Below, one piece after another: positions 44,036 through 52,125 of a stretch of DNA of 64,000 nt. This DNA is from Paractinoplanes durhamensis. GTDB taxonomy: Bacteria > Actinomycetota > Actinomycetes > Mycobacteriales > Micromonosporaceae. Both the position numbers and the translations under genes were made by a program. The DNA lies in assembly GCF_016862175.1 (NCBI RefSeq), contig NZ_BOML01000035.1:62001-126000 (forward strand), read 5' to 3'. The notes below the pieces were generated by a model. The model was not told where the DNA came from. It did no database searches and saw only the letters and a program-made list of their open reading frames with translations. Positions within the stretch are counted from its first letter, which is position 1, and every line of letters starts with the position of its first letter.

Positions 44036-45610
44036 CTACACCTTGAAGCGGGCGACGATGTGGGCCAGCTCGGTGGACATCCGGGACAGGCGGCCGGCGG
44101 CCTGGGTTGCCTCGCTGACGCCGACGCTCGTCAGCTGGACCGATGAAGCCACCTCGTTGATCGTGGTGGCCACCTGGCCGCCCGCCGAGGCGGCCTCGGA
44201 GACACTGCGGGTCATCTCGTTGGTCACCGCGGTCTGTTCCTCCACCGCCGAGGCGATGGTGGCCTGGAAGTCGTTGATCTGTGCGATCGTCTCGCTGATC
44301 TGCTCGATCGCGATGATCGCCCCGCCGGTGTCGGCCTGGATCGCGGCCACCCGGCGGCTGATGTCCTCGGTCGCCTTCGCGGTCTCCTGGGCCAGGTCCT
44401 TGACCTCGGTGGCGACCACGGCGAAACCCTTGCCGGACTCGCCGGCCCGGGCCGCCTCGATGGTGGCGTTCAGGGCGAGCAGGTTGGTCTGATCGGCGAT
44501 CTGGGTGATCACCTTGATCACGTTGCCGATCTCGGTGGAGGAGTCGCCCAGTTTGGCCATCACGCCGCTGGTGGCGGCGGTGATGTCGACGGCCCGGGCG
44601 GCGACCCCGGCGGCCTGGGTGGCGCCGTGGCTGATCTCCCGGATCGACGCGCCCATCTGTTCGGCGCCGGCCGCCACGGTGCGGATGTTGTCGGACATCA
44701 GGGCGGCCGACTCGGCCACCACGGTGGCCTGCCGGGCGCCGGCCTCGGAGCTGGTGCTGCTCTGGCCGCTGGTGGCGGCGAGCGATTCGGCGGCGTCGCC
44801 GAGGGCGGCCGCGTGCCGGGCGAGGTCGCCGACCGAGGTGCGCAGCGAGTCCGCGGCCCGGCGCAGGCTGCCGGCCATCTGGCCGAGTTCGTCGGTCTGG
44901 TCGACGTCGGCGTCCCGGGTCAGGTCACCGTCGGCGACCGCCTCCAGCACGGCCGACACCCGCCGTAGCGGCCGGACGATCATCCGGGCGACCATCAGGG
45001 CCAGCACGATCGCGGCGAGCAGGCAGACCGCGAACGCGGAGGCGAGCACGATCCGGGTGTGGGTGACGGTGTTCTCGAAGCCCCGGCCGGCGATCAGGGC
45101 CTGGTTGGCCCGGTCGATCTCGTCGGCGAGCAGCGTCTCGTACGTCTTGCGCAGGTCCCGATTGGCGCCCATGGCCACGGTGATCGCCGCCTGCCGGTTG
45201 CCGCCGAACGTGGTGAACTCGGTCGCGAGGGCCGCGAACCAGGCGTCCGTCGCCGTCTGGATCTTGTCGATGGTGGCCTGCTCGGCCCCGTTGCCGAGGG
45301 CGCGGGCGTTGGCCAGGTCGGCGTCGACGGTCTCCTGGCGGCCGAGCGCCTCGTCCCGGAACTTGGTGTCCCCGGCGATCAGATAGCCGCGCTCGTCGTT
45401 GGCGGCGGCCTTGGCGGCCAGCCCGGCCTCGTTGAGGCTGGTGATGTAAGGGACGCCCTGCCGCAGCTCGGCGTTGCGGGTGGACTGCAGGTCCCCGATG
45501 CCGGTCAGGCTGAGCACCCCGACCACGATCGTCCCGGCGATGCCCACCGCCGCCACCGTCATGATCTTGGTCGAGACCCGTCGGTTCCGCACCCAGCGCA
45601 CTGACCCCAC
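44036..45610 (-). CDS. Methyl-accepting chemotaxis protein
   Basis: A 524-residue chemoreceptor from GTG 45610. One helix at residues 14-35, a four-helix-bundle sensor with AAKAAANDERGYLIAGD (4HB_MCP type), a second helix near 190-212, then a HAMP domain (RMIVRPLRRVSAVLEAVADGDL). The signalling domain has the hairpin tip QTNLLALNATIEAARAGESGKGFAVVATEVKDLAQ. It passes ligand or redox cues to CheA/CheW, which are not in the window. Its presence suits an actinomycete with flagellate spores. Confidence 0.95.
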   Translation of the reverse strand: MGSVRWVRNRRVSTKIMTVAAVGIAGTIVVGVLSLTGIGDLQSTRNAELRQGVPYITSLNEAGLAAKAAANDERGYLIAGDTKFRDEALGRQETVDADLANARALGNGAEQATIDKIQTATDAWFAALATEFTTFGGNRQAAITVAMGANRDLRKTYETLLADEIDRANQALIAGRGFENTVTHTRIVLASAFAVCLLAAIVLALMVARMIVRPLRRVSAVLEAVADGDLTRDADVDQTDELGQMAGSLRRAADSLRTSVGDLARHAAALGDAAESLAATSGQSSTSSEAGARQATVVAESAALMSDNIRTVAAGAEQMGASIREISHGATQAAGVAARAVDITAATSGVMAKLGDSSTEIGNVIKVITQIADQTNLLALNATIEAARAGESGKGFAVVATEVKDLAQETAKATEDISRRVAAIQADTGGAIIAIEQISETIAQINDFQATIASAVEEQTAVTNEMTRSVSEAASAGGQVATTINEVASSVQLTSVGVSEATQAAGRLSRMSTELAHIVARFKV

Positions 45611-45661
45611 GATGATCTGTTCGGCCGGACAGCGCCGCGCCGAATCCAGTTCACCTGTTGT

Positions 45662-46702
45662 TCACCTAAGGGCGGCGTAGAACTCCAGGTGCCGGCGGGC
45701 GGCCGCGTCCCAGGTGTGCGCGGCGGCGAGGGCCCGGCCGCGCTCGCGGCGGGCCGGGTCGGGTTCCTTGATCGCCGTGACGAGGGCCTCGACCAGCGAG
45801 GAGGGGTCGGTGCCGTAGCCGACCGCCGCGCCGAACACCTCGCGCAGCACCGGCAGGTCGCGCACCACCACCGGCACCCCGGCGGCGAGGGCTTCCATCG
45901 CGGCCAGCCCGAAGCCCTCCTTGGTCGACGGGAAGGCGAACGCGGCCGCACCCGCGACCAGCCCGGGCAGCTCGTCGTGCGGCACCGGCCCGAGCACCTC
46001 GGGCGTCACTCCCAGTGAAGCCGCGCGGGCCTCCCAGCGGGCGCGGTAATCGCGGTAATCGAAGAGCGTCTCGCCACCGGCGACGACCAGGCGCAGGTCA
46101 GGGATAAGATCACGGAGCTTTGCGTACGCCTGGAGCAGGTCCAGCGATCCCTTGCGCGGCTCGATCCCGCCTACCGAGAGCAAGTACTGCCCGTGCCGCC
46201 GGGACGGGACCGCCGCGGCGAAGCGGGCCGCGTCCACGCCGTTCGGGATCACCACGGGGTCGATCCCCCAGCCCGCCCTGACCTCGGTGGCGACCGCGGC
46301 CGAGACGCAGACGTGCGCGTACGGCCGGACGATGGCTCGCTCGTGGCAGGCGGCCAGCTCCGGCGTCGTGAACTCGTCGAGGTGGTGGACGGTGCGCACG
46401 CAACGGTCCACGGCGTTCGCGCTGATGCAGTCCTGGGCGTGCACCACGTCGTACGCAAGCGGGGTGAAGGCTTTTCGAAGGACCGCGATCGATCGCACGA
46501 TGCGTTCGCCGACGCCTTCGCCGGAAATTTCGGGAAATTCAACGACTTCGATGGGTACGCCCACCGGGCGGAAAAGCTCGCCGCGACCGAGCGTCCAGAT
46601 CGTGACGTCGGCGCCACGCTCGGCAAGGGCCTCGGCCAGGGCGAACGTGTGCACCACCCCGCCGCGCGGACGGGTCGAATAGGTGAGCAGAGCGATTCTC
46701 AC
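45662..46702 (-). CDS. MSMEG_0565-family glycosyltransferase (GT4)
   Basis: A 346-residue GT-B enzyme from GTG 46702. The N-terminal half has RIALLTYSTRPRGGVVHTFALAEALAERGADVTIWTLGRG and HAQDCISANAV. The nucleotide-sugar half has LSVGGIEPRKGSLDLLQAYA and the E-x7-E region STKEGFGLAAMEALAAGVPVVVRDLPVLREVFG. It is the family that travels with the nitrogen-starvation cluster. Its start overlaps the nitrilase-like gene stop (GTGA), making it the last gene of the nine-gene operon. Which acceptor it glycosylates is unknown. Confidence 0.9.
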   Translation of the reverse strand: MRIALLTYSTRPRGGVVHTFALAEALAERGADVTIWTLGRGELFRPVGVPIEVVEFPEISGEGVGERIVRSIAVLRKAFTPLAYDVVHAQDCISANAVDRCVRTVHHLDEFTTPELAACHERAIVRPYAHVCVSAAVATEVRAGWGIDPVVIPNGVDAARFAAAVPSRRHGQYLLSVGGIEPRKGSLDLLQAYAKLRDLIPDLRLVVAGGETLFDYRDYRARWEARAASLGVTPEVLGPVPHDELPGLVAGAAAFAFPSTKEGFGLAAMEALAAGVPVVVRDLPVLREVFGAAVGYGTDPSSLVEALVTAIKEPDPARRERGRALAAAHTWDAAARRHLEFYAALR

Positions 46703-47523
46703 CGCGCGCTCCGGTAGGTGTCCGGGCGCAGCTCGTGCAGGTGGCTCAGCACCCGGCGGGCGGCGGCGATCTCGGCCGCCACGTCCAGTTCGGCCACCGC
46801 CAGGCCGGCCTTCGCCCAGGTGCGGGCCAGGATGTTGCCGGCCGGGCCGACCACCTTGGCCTGGCCGAGGAAGCGCATGCCGCCGACCGCGCCGGTCTGG
46901 TTGGAGCTGACCACGACGATCTGGTTCTCGGCGGCGCGGGCGCAGTCGTAGAGGTCGAACAGGCGCGACTGGCGGTCCTGGTTGAGCTTGGGCGCCGCGT
47001 TGGTGATGCTGGCCGGCCAGGCGGAGAGGCAGGCGACGATCTGCGCGCCGTCGAGGGCCAGCGTGCGGGCCGACTCGGGGAACGTCTTGTCGTAGTCGAT
47101 CAGCATGCCGATCCGGCCGACCGGAGTGTCGAACGCCGCGAACGTGTCGCCGGGCGCGTAAACCGTGCTCTCGGCGGCGGGCAGGTGGACCTTGCGGTGC
47201 CGGCCGAGGACGCCGTCGCCGCTGAGCGTGACGGCGGCGTTGTAGCGCAGGTCGCCGTCGGCCTCGCAGTAGCCGACGCAGACCACCATCTCCCGGGCCA
47301 TCGCGGCGACCTGGTCCAGGATGGGATCGTCCGGTTTGAACGCGGGCGGCAGCGCGGCCGGGTCGGGGTGGCGCAGGTCGGCGAGGTAGCCGCCGATCGC
47401 CGCGTCGGGCAGCACGAGCAGGCCGGCCCCGGCGGCCCGGGCGTCGGCGATGAGCTTGCCGATCCGCCCGAGGTCGTAGTCGAGGTCACGCCCGAAATGC
47501 GCGGCGGCGGCGGCAATTCTCAC
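46699..47523 (-). CDS. Carbon-nitrogen hydrolase paralogue lacking the catalytic Cys (probable pseudoenzyme)
   Basis: A 274-residue nitrilase-fold protein from GTG 47523 (GTGA overlap). The fold is complete, and catalytic Lys111 (GRHRKVHLP) is kept. The nucleophile position reads LIDYDKTFPE, with Asp143 (codon GAC at 47095-47097) where active members have Cys. The general-base Glu position reads VLPDAAIGG, with Asp40. Without the Cys the family's thioester chemistry is impossible. It is a tandem paralogue of the intact enzyme encoded just upstream and may form hetero-oligomers with it (inference). The frame is otherwise undamaged, so it is under selection rather than decaying. Confidence 0.88.
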   Translation of the reverse strand: MRIAAAAAHFGRDLDYDLGRIGKLIADARAAGAGLLVLPDAAIGGYLADLRHPDPAALPPAFKPDDPILDQVAAMAREMVVCVGYCEADGDLRYNAAVTLSGDGVLGRHRKVHLPAAESTVYAPGDTFAAFDTPVGRIGMLIDYDKTFPESARTLALDGAQIVACLSAWPASITNAAPKLNQDRQSRLFDLYDCARAAENQIVVVSSNQTGAVGGMRFLGQAKVVGPAGNILARTWAKAGLAVAELDVAAEIAAARRVLSHLHELRPDTYRSAR

Positions 47524-48353
47524 GTGAGCGCCGGAACTTTGTAGGCGTCGGGCCTTCGGTCGCGCAGGTGGCCCATCGAGCGGCGGGCGGTGGTCAACGC
47601 TTCGGTGACATCCACTTCGGCCACTGCCATGCCGGCGACGGTACCGGTGGTGGCCAGCACGTCGCCGCCCGGGTCGACGATCTTGGCGCTGCCGACGAAC
47701 CGCATCGAGCCGAATGTGCCGGACTGATTGGCCGACAGCCAGACCACCTGGTTCTCCAGCGCGCGGGCCCGGTCGAAAAGATCGAACCGGCGGGTCCAAC
47801 GGTCGTCGGCGAGATCGGCGGGCGCGTTGGTGCGGCTGCCGGGCCAGGCCGACACCACCACGATGATCTCGGCGCCGTCCAGGGCGAGCGCCCGCGCCGA
47901 CTCCGGGAACGCCTTGTCGTAACAGATCATCAGGCCGAGCCGGCCGACCGGGGTGTCGAACGCGGCGAACGAGTCGCCGGAGTCGTAGCTGGCGTTCTCC
48001 CGCAGCGGCTGATGCACCTTGCGGTGGTTGCCGAGCACCCGGCCGTCGTGCACGGCGACCACGCTGTTGTAGCGGCGGTCGCCGTCGGCCTCGCAGTAGC
48101 CGGCGCAGACCACCATGTCCCCGGCCAGCGCGGCCAGCCGGGCGATCTCCGGGCCGTCCACCCGCAGGGCGGGCGGTTCGTCAGCCCCGCCGTCCAGATG
48201 CGCTAGATATCCGCCGAGGCAGGCTTCGGGCAGGGCAAGCAGGTGTACGCCCTGGGCCCGCGCCTCGCCGATGAGATCCGCGATGCGCGCGAAGTCGCCT
48301 TCCAGGTCCCGATCGAACGGTGCGGCGACGGCCGCCATCCGGACGACGCTCAT
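47520..48353 (-). CDS. Carbon-nitrogen hydrolase (nitrilase superfamily), intact active site
   Basis: A 277-residue enzyme from ATG 48353 (ATGA overlap). The catalytic triad is intact: Glu43 (LALPEACLGG), Lys112 (GNHRKVHQP) and Cys144 (LMICYDKAFPESAR). It hydrolyses a non-peptide C-N bond, most likely an amide; it does not look like the Nit6803-type nitrilase usually found in Nit1C clusters. Gene order and overlaps place it in the nitrogen-starvation operon. Its C-terminal RRSMGHLRDRRPDAYK is shared with the paralogue, showing a common origin by tandem duplication. Confidence 0.92.
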   Translation of the reverse strand: MSVVRMAAVAAPFDRDLEGDFARIADLIGEARAQGVHLLALPEACLGGYLAHLDGGADEPPALRVDGPEIARLAALAGDMVVCAGYCEADGDRRYNSVVAVHDGRVLGNHRKVHQPLRENASYDSGDSFAAFDTPVGRLGLMICYDKAFPESARALALDGAEIIVVVSAWPGSRTNAPADLADDRWTRRFDLFDRARALENQVVWLSANQSGTFGSMRFVGSAKIVDPGGDVLATTGTVAGMAVAEVDVTEALTTARRSMGHLRDRRPDAYKVPALT

Positions 48354-49750
48354 GATGCCATCCCCATTCCGGTGACACCGGCGTCCAGAGCGCCGGTGAT
48401 CTCCCCATCCGGCCAGCGCAGGCGGACGCCCGAGCCGGCAACGAGTTCCCCGCAGTCGGCGGTGACCGCGGGCCCGGCGTCGCCGTCCGCGAGGGGGCCG
48501 GCGGTGAGCATGGCGAAGCCGGGGAAGCAGGTGAGCCAGTCGCCGGCGCTGGCCTCGGCCGGTCGTGGCACCCGGGCCACGTCGAGCAGGGCGCCGCAGC
48601 CGCTGGCCTCGGCGAGCATGCCGAGCGTCCCGGCGACCCCGGCCATCGACACGTCCTTGGCCGCGGACGGCTTCGCCCGGGCCACGAAGGTCTGCATCCG
48701 CTGCAGCTCGTCGGCGGTGCGGTCGCTGGTGGAGTCCCACTGCCGGCCGCCGTAGCCGGGCCGCCACCGGCCGCCGAGATCGGCGGTGAGCCGGACCCGC
48801 TGGCCGGGTCGCCCGCCGCCACCGGGCACCGGATGCGCGGTGCGGCCGAGGGCGGTGGCGGACAGCGCGGCCGGCACGCCGAGCTGGGTGTGGCCGCCGA
48901 GCACCGGGATCCGGTACGCCTCGGAGGCGCGCCGCAGCCCGCCGAGGATCCGGGCCGCATGGGCGGCGTCGCGGGCACCGACCGCGTTGAGCAGGCCGAC
49001 CGGCGCCGCCCCCATCGCGGACAGGTCGTTGACGTTGACGAGCACGGCGCACCAGCCGGCCCAGTCGGGGTCGCGTTCCACCATGGACGGCAGGATCGCG
49101 TCGCAGGCGGCGATCAGGTCGGAGCCGGGCACCGGCGCACCGTCGTCGCCGATGAAGCCGGGGCCGCCCGGGGCGAGACCGGCGAGGAGGTCGCCGAGCG
49201 GATTCTTGGTGGCGGCGGCCAGCGCGGTCAGCCGGCGGATCGGCCAGCGCATCAGGGTGTGCGGCCGGTTCGCGACGGTGACGTGCCGGACCGGCTGCCA
49301 GCCGAGCCGGCGGAACATCGGCTCGTTGCGCCGCTGCACGGTGGCGTCGAAACGCAGGGCGCCCGCGCTCTCGGCGTAGGCGCAGGCGGCCCGGACCAGC
49401 GCCGGTCCGATGCCGAGGGTGCCCCGGGCGGCCGGGTCGACGACCAGGCGGCCGCCCTGCCACCAGCCGATGTCCGGGCCGTCCTCGGCCGGGCCGACCC
49501 GGACGCCGCCGAGCAGCTCGCCGCGGGCGGACCGGGCGACCAGCACGACGGTGCGCGGGTCGTCGTCCCGGTCGTCGCGGTCGGTCAGGTCGAAGAGGCC
49601 CTGCTCGCCGACGAACACCCGGCGCCGCAGTGCGTGGTAGCCGGCCGGGTCGTCGGCCGGTTCGACCATGAAGTGCGGCCCGACCAGGGCCGGTGCCAGA
49701 TCGGCGGTGCGCGGCTCCTCGTTGAGGACCGGCCAGTCGCGGGCGGTCAT
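48350..49750 (-). CDS. GNAT acetyltransferase - AIR synthase-like fusion (MSMEG_0567 / sll0786-sll0787)
   Basis: A 466-residue two-domain protein from ATG 49750. Residues 1 to about 165 form a GNAT domain (GTLGIGPALVRAACAYAESAGALRFDATVQRRNEPMFRRLGW). The rest is an AIR synthase-related ATPase domain with GFIGDDGAPVPGSDLIAACDAILPSMVE, LVNVNDLSAMGAAPVGLLNAVG and RIPVLGGHTQLGVPAALSATALG. In cyanobacteria these are two genes, sll0786 and sll0787; the fusion is the actinobacterial form. It belongs to the nitrogen-starvation operon. The reaction is not known; ATP-dependent modification of a small amine or nitrile product is possible. Confidence 0.9.
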   Translation of the reverse strand: MTARDWPVLNEEPRTADLAPALVGPHFMVEPADDPAGYHALRRRVFVGEQGLFDLTDRDDRDDDPRTVVLVARSARGELLGGVRVGPAEDGPDIGWWQGGRLVVDPAARGTLGIGPALVRAACAYAESAGALRFDATVQRRNEPMFRRLGWQPVRHVTVANRPHTLMRWPIRRLTALAAATKNPLGDLLAGLAPGGPGFIGDDGAPVPGSDLIAACDAILPSMVERDPDWAGWCAVLVNVNDLSAMGAAPVGLLNAVGARDAAHAARILGGLRRASEAYRIPVLGGHTQLGVPAALSATALGRTAHPVPGGGGRPGQRVRLTADLGGRWRPGYGGRQWDSTSDRTADELQRMQTFVARAKPSAAKDVSMAGVAGTLGMLAEASGCGALLDVARVPRPAEASAGDWLTCFPGFAMLTAGPLADGDAGPAVTADCGELVAGSGVRLRWPDGEITGALDAGVTGMGMAS

Positions 49751-50799
49751 CCGCCGGCCGCCTGCAGGACCCCGCACGCTCCGCACGCGGCACAGCCGGC
49801 CTTCTGGTCGGCGCCGAGCATCCCGGCGTCGCGCAGCAGGGCGCCCACCCGGGCGCTGATGTCGCGGATCAGCGACGGTGGCGGTGCCATCACGCCGTCG
49901 CGGCGGGCGAGGGTGCCGGCCATCGGGCGGAACGGCACCACGAACGGGTAGACGCCCCGCTCGATCAGCCGTGCCGCGCCCGCGACGAGGTCGTCCGGGT
50001 CCTCACCGAGGCCGACGAGCAGGTAGGTGGAGACCTGGTTGCGGCCGAACACCTCGACCGCGCGGTCCCAGGCCGCCTCGTACTCGGCCATCGGCACCGA
50101 ACCCTTGCCCGGCATCCATTTCCGCCGGACGTCGTCGTCCAGCGATTCGACGTGGATGCCGATCGATGCGACCCCGGCGATCTTCAGCGCGTCGATCACC
50201 GCGAGGTCGCCGGGCGGTTCGATCTGGACCTGGATGGGCAGGCCCGGGACGGCGGCCAGGACCTCCCGGACGCAGCGGACCAGGTTGCGGGCACCGCGGT
50301 CCGGGCCGGTGGTGGTGCCGGTGGTCATCACCATCTGCTTGACGCCGTCGAGCCGGACCGCTGCTTCGGCGACCTCGGCGAGCTGGGCCGGAGTCTTGGC
50401 GGCCACCGTGGCGCCCGACCGCAGCGACTCCTCGATGGTGCAGAAACGGCAGCGCTGGTCGTCGGCGTACCGGATACAGGTCTGCACGACGGTGGTGGCG
50501 AGCACGTCCTTCCCGTGGAGACGGGCGATCTGCTCGTAGGAAATACCGTCCGCCGTCGACAAGTCATAAAATTTCGGGCGTCGGACGACTTCTAGCGACA
50601 GGCCGGTGTTGATCTCGCCGAGCCACACGCGGCCATCGCGTACGTCATAAGGGCTTGTGGGGTTGACCGGAAAAGCGGCATTCCGGCCGTCGACCACCAC
50701 GTGGCCGTCGTCGCTGGGGCCGGCCCCCGCCGGCCGGCGCACGGGAGTGGGAACCCGCACGCCGGTAACGGCGAGGTTTGCGTGGACGTCGAGCGACAT
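49747..50799 (-). CDS. MSMEG_0568-family radical SAM protein
   Basis: A 350-residue radical SAM enzyme. The cluster-binding cysteines are Cys108, Cys117 and Cys120 (TCIRYADDQRCRFC), a CX8CX2C spacing instead of the usual CX3CX2C. The SAM-binding segments VKQMVMTTGTTTGPDRG and IQVQIEPPGDLAVIDALKIAGVASIGIHVESLDDDVRRKWMPGKG follow. A CX2CX2C motif (Cys336, 339, 342) at the C-terminus may hold an additional iron-sulfur cluster. This fits the MSMEG_0568 family of the nitrogen-starvation cluster (NitD-like). The start overlaps nothing; one base separates it from the upstream gene. Confidence 0.92.
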   Translation of the reverse strand: MSLDVHANLAVTGVRVPTPVRRPAGAGPSDDGHVVVDGRNAAFPVNPTSPYDVRDGRVWLGEINTGLSLEVVRRPKFYDLSTADGISYEQIARLHGKDVLATTVVQTCIRYADDQRCRFCTIEESLRSGATVAAKTPAQLAEVAEAAVRLDGVKQMVMTTGTTTGPDRGARNLVRCVREVLAAVPGLPIQVQIEPPGDLAVIDALKIAGVASIGIHVESLDDDVRRKWMPGKGSVPMAEYEAAWDRAVEVFGRNQVSTYLLVGLGEDPDDLVAGAARLIERGVYPFVVPFRPMAGTLARRDGVMAPPPSLIRDISARVGALLRDAGMLGADQKAGCAACGACGVLQAAGG

Positions 50800-50800
50800 G

Positions 50801-51313
50801 TCAGAACATGTAGGTCGAGTTGATGATCGCGCCCTTGCGCGCGTAGTGGATCAGCGCGTCCTGCACGTCGAGCGGGTGCGTCGGGATGACCCCCTCGATC
50901 AGGTCCTCCTCGCGGGCTCCGTGCAGCGACAGGCCGAAGCGGCAGCAGTAGACCTTGCCGCCCTCGGCGATGAACGTCTTCAGCGAGTTGTTGATGTTGT
51001 GCTCGCCGGGGAACGCGGACGCGCCGGTGGTCGGGAAGCCGCGGGTGGCGAGGGCGTTCAGCGAGCCCGGCCCGTAGAAGTAGATCGCCGACTCGAACCC
51101 TTTCCGCAGCGCCCGGGTGGCCTGCAGGATCGCGACGAAACTGACCGACGACTCGTGCGCGATGCCGTGCACGAGGGTGAAGTAGCTCTGCCCCTCCTCG
51201 GCCTTGTAGTCGGGGAAGACCTTGGTGCCGCCGTAGATGGACGAGCCGTCCGGCAGCGCCGGGTGCGGGATCTCGTTGAGGCTCTGCTGCTCGAGTTCGT
51301 TCAGGTCGGTCAT
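50801..51313 (-). CDS. MSMEG_0572 / sll0783-family nitrogen starvation response protein
   Basis: A 170-residue cytosolic protein. SIYGGTKVFPDYKAEEGQSYFTLVHGIAHESSVSFVAILQATRALRKGFESAIYFYGPGSLNALATRGFP and VYCCRFGLSLHGAREEDLIEGVIPTHPLDVQDALIHYARKGAIINSTYMF are the hallmarks of the MSMEG_0572/sll0783 family, the first gene of many Nit1C-type clusters (NitB-like). The fold looks DsrE-like, with the adjacent Cys pair YCCRFG in the place where DsrE proteins put functional Cys (inference). Function is unknown but induction by nitrogen starvation has been reported for the cyanobacterial homologue. Confidence 0.9.
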   Translation of the reverse strand: MTDLNELEQQSLNEIPHPALPDGSSIYGGTKVFPDYKAEEGQSYFTLVHGIAHESSVSFVAILQATRALRKGFESAIYFYGPGSLNALATRGFPTTGASAFPGEHNINNSLKTFIAEGGKVYCCRFGLSLHGAREEDLIEGVIPTHPLDVQDALIHYARKGAIINSTYMF

Positions 51314-52125
51314 CGGGTTCCTCCGTAGAGCGTCTCGAAATTGGTCTGGAACACGGCCGTGGACAGTTCTCCCCCGTCGGCCGCCGCGCGCAGCCGGGCC
51401 AGCTCGCCGGCGTGGTCACCCCACGGCTCGTCGCTGGCGAACAGCACCCGGTCGTGGCCGAGGCCACGCCGGTCGATCTCGGTGACGAGCCAGCGGGGTG
51501 CGAACCCGATGGCCCAGGACAGGTCGGTGTAGACCCGTTTGCCGGCCGCGATCCAGTCGAAGAACCGCGAGCCGATCAGCTTGATGTGACCGCTCATCCC
51601 GCCGCCGAAGTGCACGAGATGGATCCGGACGTCGTCGCCGAACCGATCGACGAGCTTGCCGACCTGGTCGATGTCGCTGCCGGCGCCGGGCGAGGTGTGC
51701 ACGTGGACCGTCAGGTCGTGCTCCTGGGCGGCCGCGAAGATGGTGGAAAGGCCGGGATCCTCGACGCCGCCGCCGAGCAGGAAGCTCAGCTTGAGCGCCC
51801 GCACTCCGGGCTCCCCGGCCAGCTTCAGCGCCTTAGCTGTGCGGGAAATGTCGCTTTCGCGAGCGGAGACCCACAGCCCGGCCCGGATCCGATCGTCCTT
51901 TTGCGCGGCCTCGACGACGAGCTCGTTGAAGCCGAACGCGACGTCCGGGTCGGGCACGCCGTAGTTCGGGATGACAAGGGCCCGGTCAGTGCCCTCACGA
52001 TCAAGATCTTTTCGCAGCCCAGCGATGGTCCCGCGGGCGGTCACGTCCGGGTTGACCGCCGGTCCCCCATAGAACGGATAGGCCGGAAGTACGCCGAGAT
52101 GGCGATGCGCGTCATACAAAGTCAT
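51310..52125 (-). CDS. Amidohydrolase-superfamily protein of the nitrogen cluster
   Basis: A 271-residue TIM-barrel hydrolase from ATG 52125 (ATGA overlaps on both sides). Metal ligands of the amidohydrolase_2 type are visible: HxH in YDAHRHLG, His in VHVHTSPGAG and HLVHFGGGMSGH, and the conserved Asp in LFASDEPWGDH. It probably hydrolyses or decarboxylates a small nitrogen compound made by the cluster. Length and motif order are normal. It lies between the MSMEG_0572 gene and the flavin enzyme, and the strict coupling implies co-regulation. Confidence 0.87.
   Translation of the reverse strand: MTLYDAHRHLGVLPAYPFYGGPAVNPDVTARGTIAGLRKDLDREGTDRALVIPNYGVPDPDVAFGFNELVVEAAQKDDRIRAGLWVSARESDISRTAKALKLAGEPGVRALKLSFLLGGGVEDPGLSTIFAAAQEHDLTVHVHTSPGAGSDIDQVGKLVDRFGDDVRIHLVHFGGGMSGHIKLIGSRFFDWIAAGKRVYTDLSWAIGFAPRWLVTEIDRRGLGHDRVLFASDEPWGDHAGELARLRAAADGGELSTAVFQTNFETLYGGTR

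Noticed and set aside
46699..47523. Treating the nitrilase-like copy as a decaying pseudogene
   Set aside because: Its frame, length, ATGA/GTGA coupling and remaining fold motifs are intact; only catalytic residues changed, which fits a maintained pseudoenzyme better.
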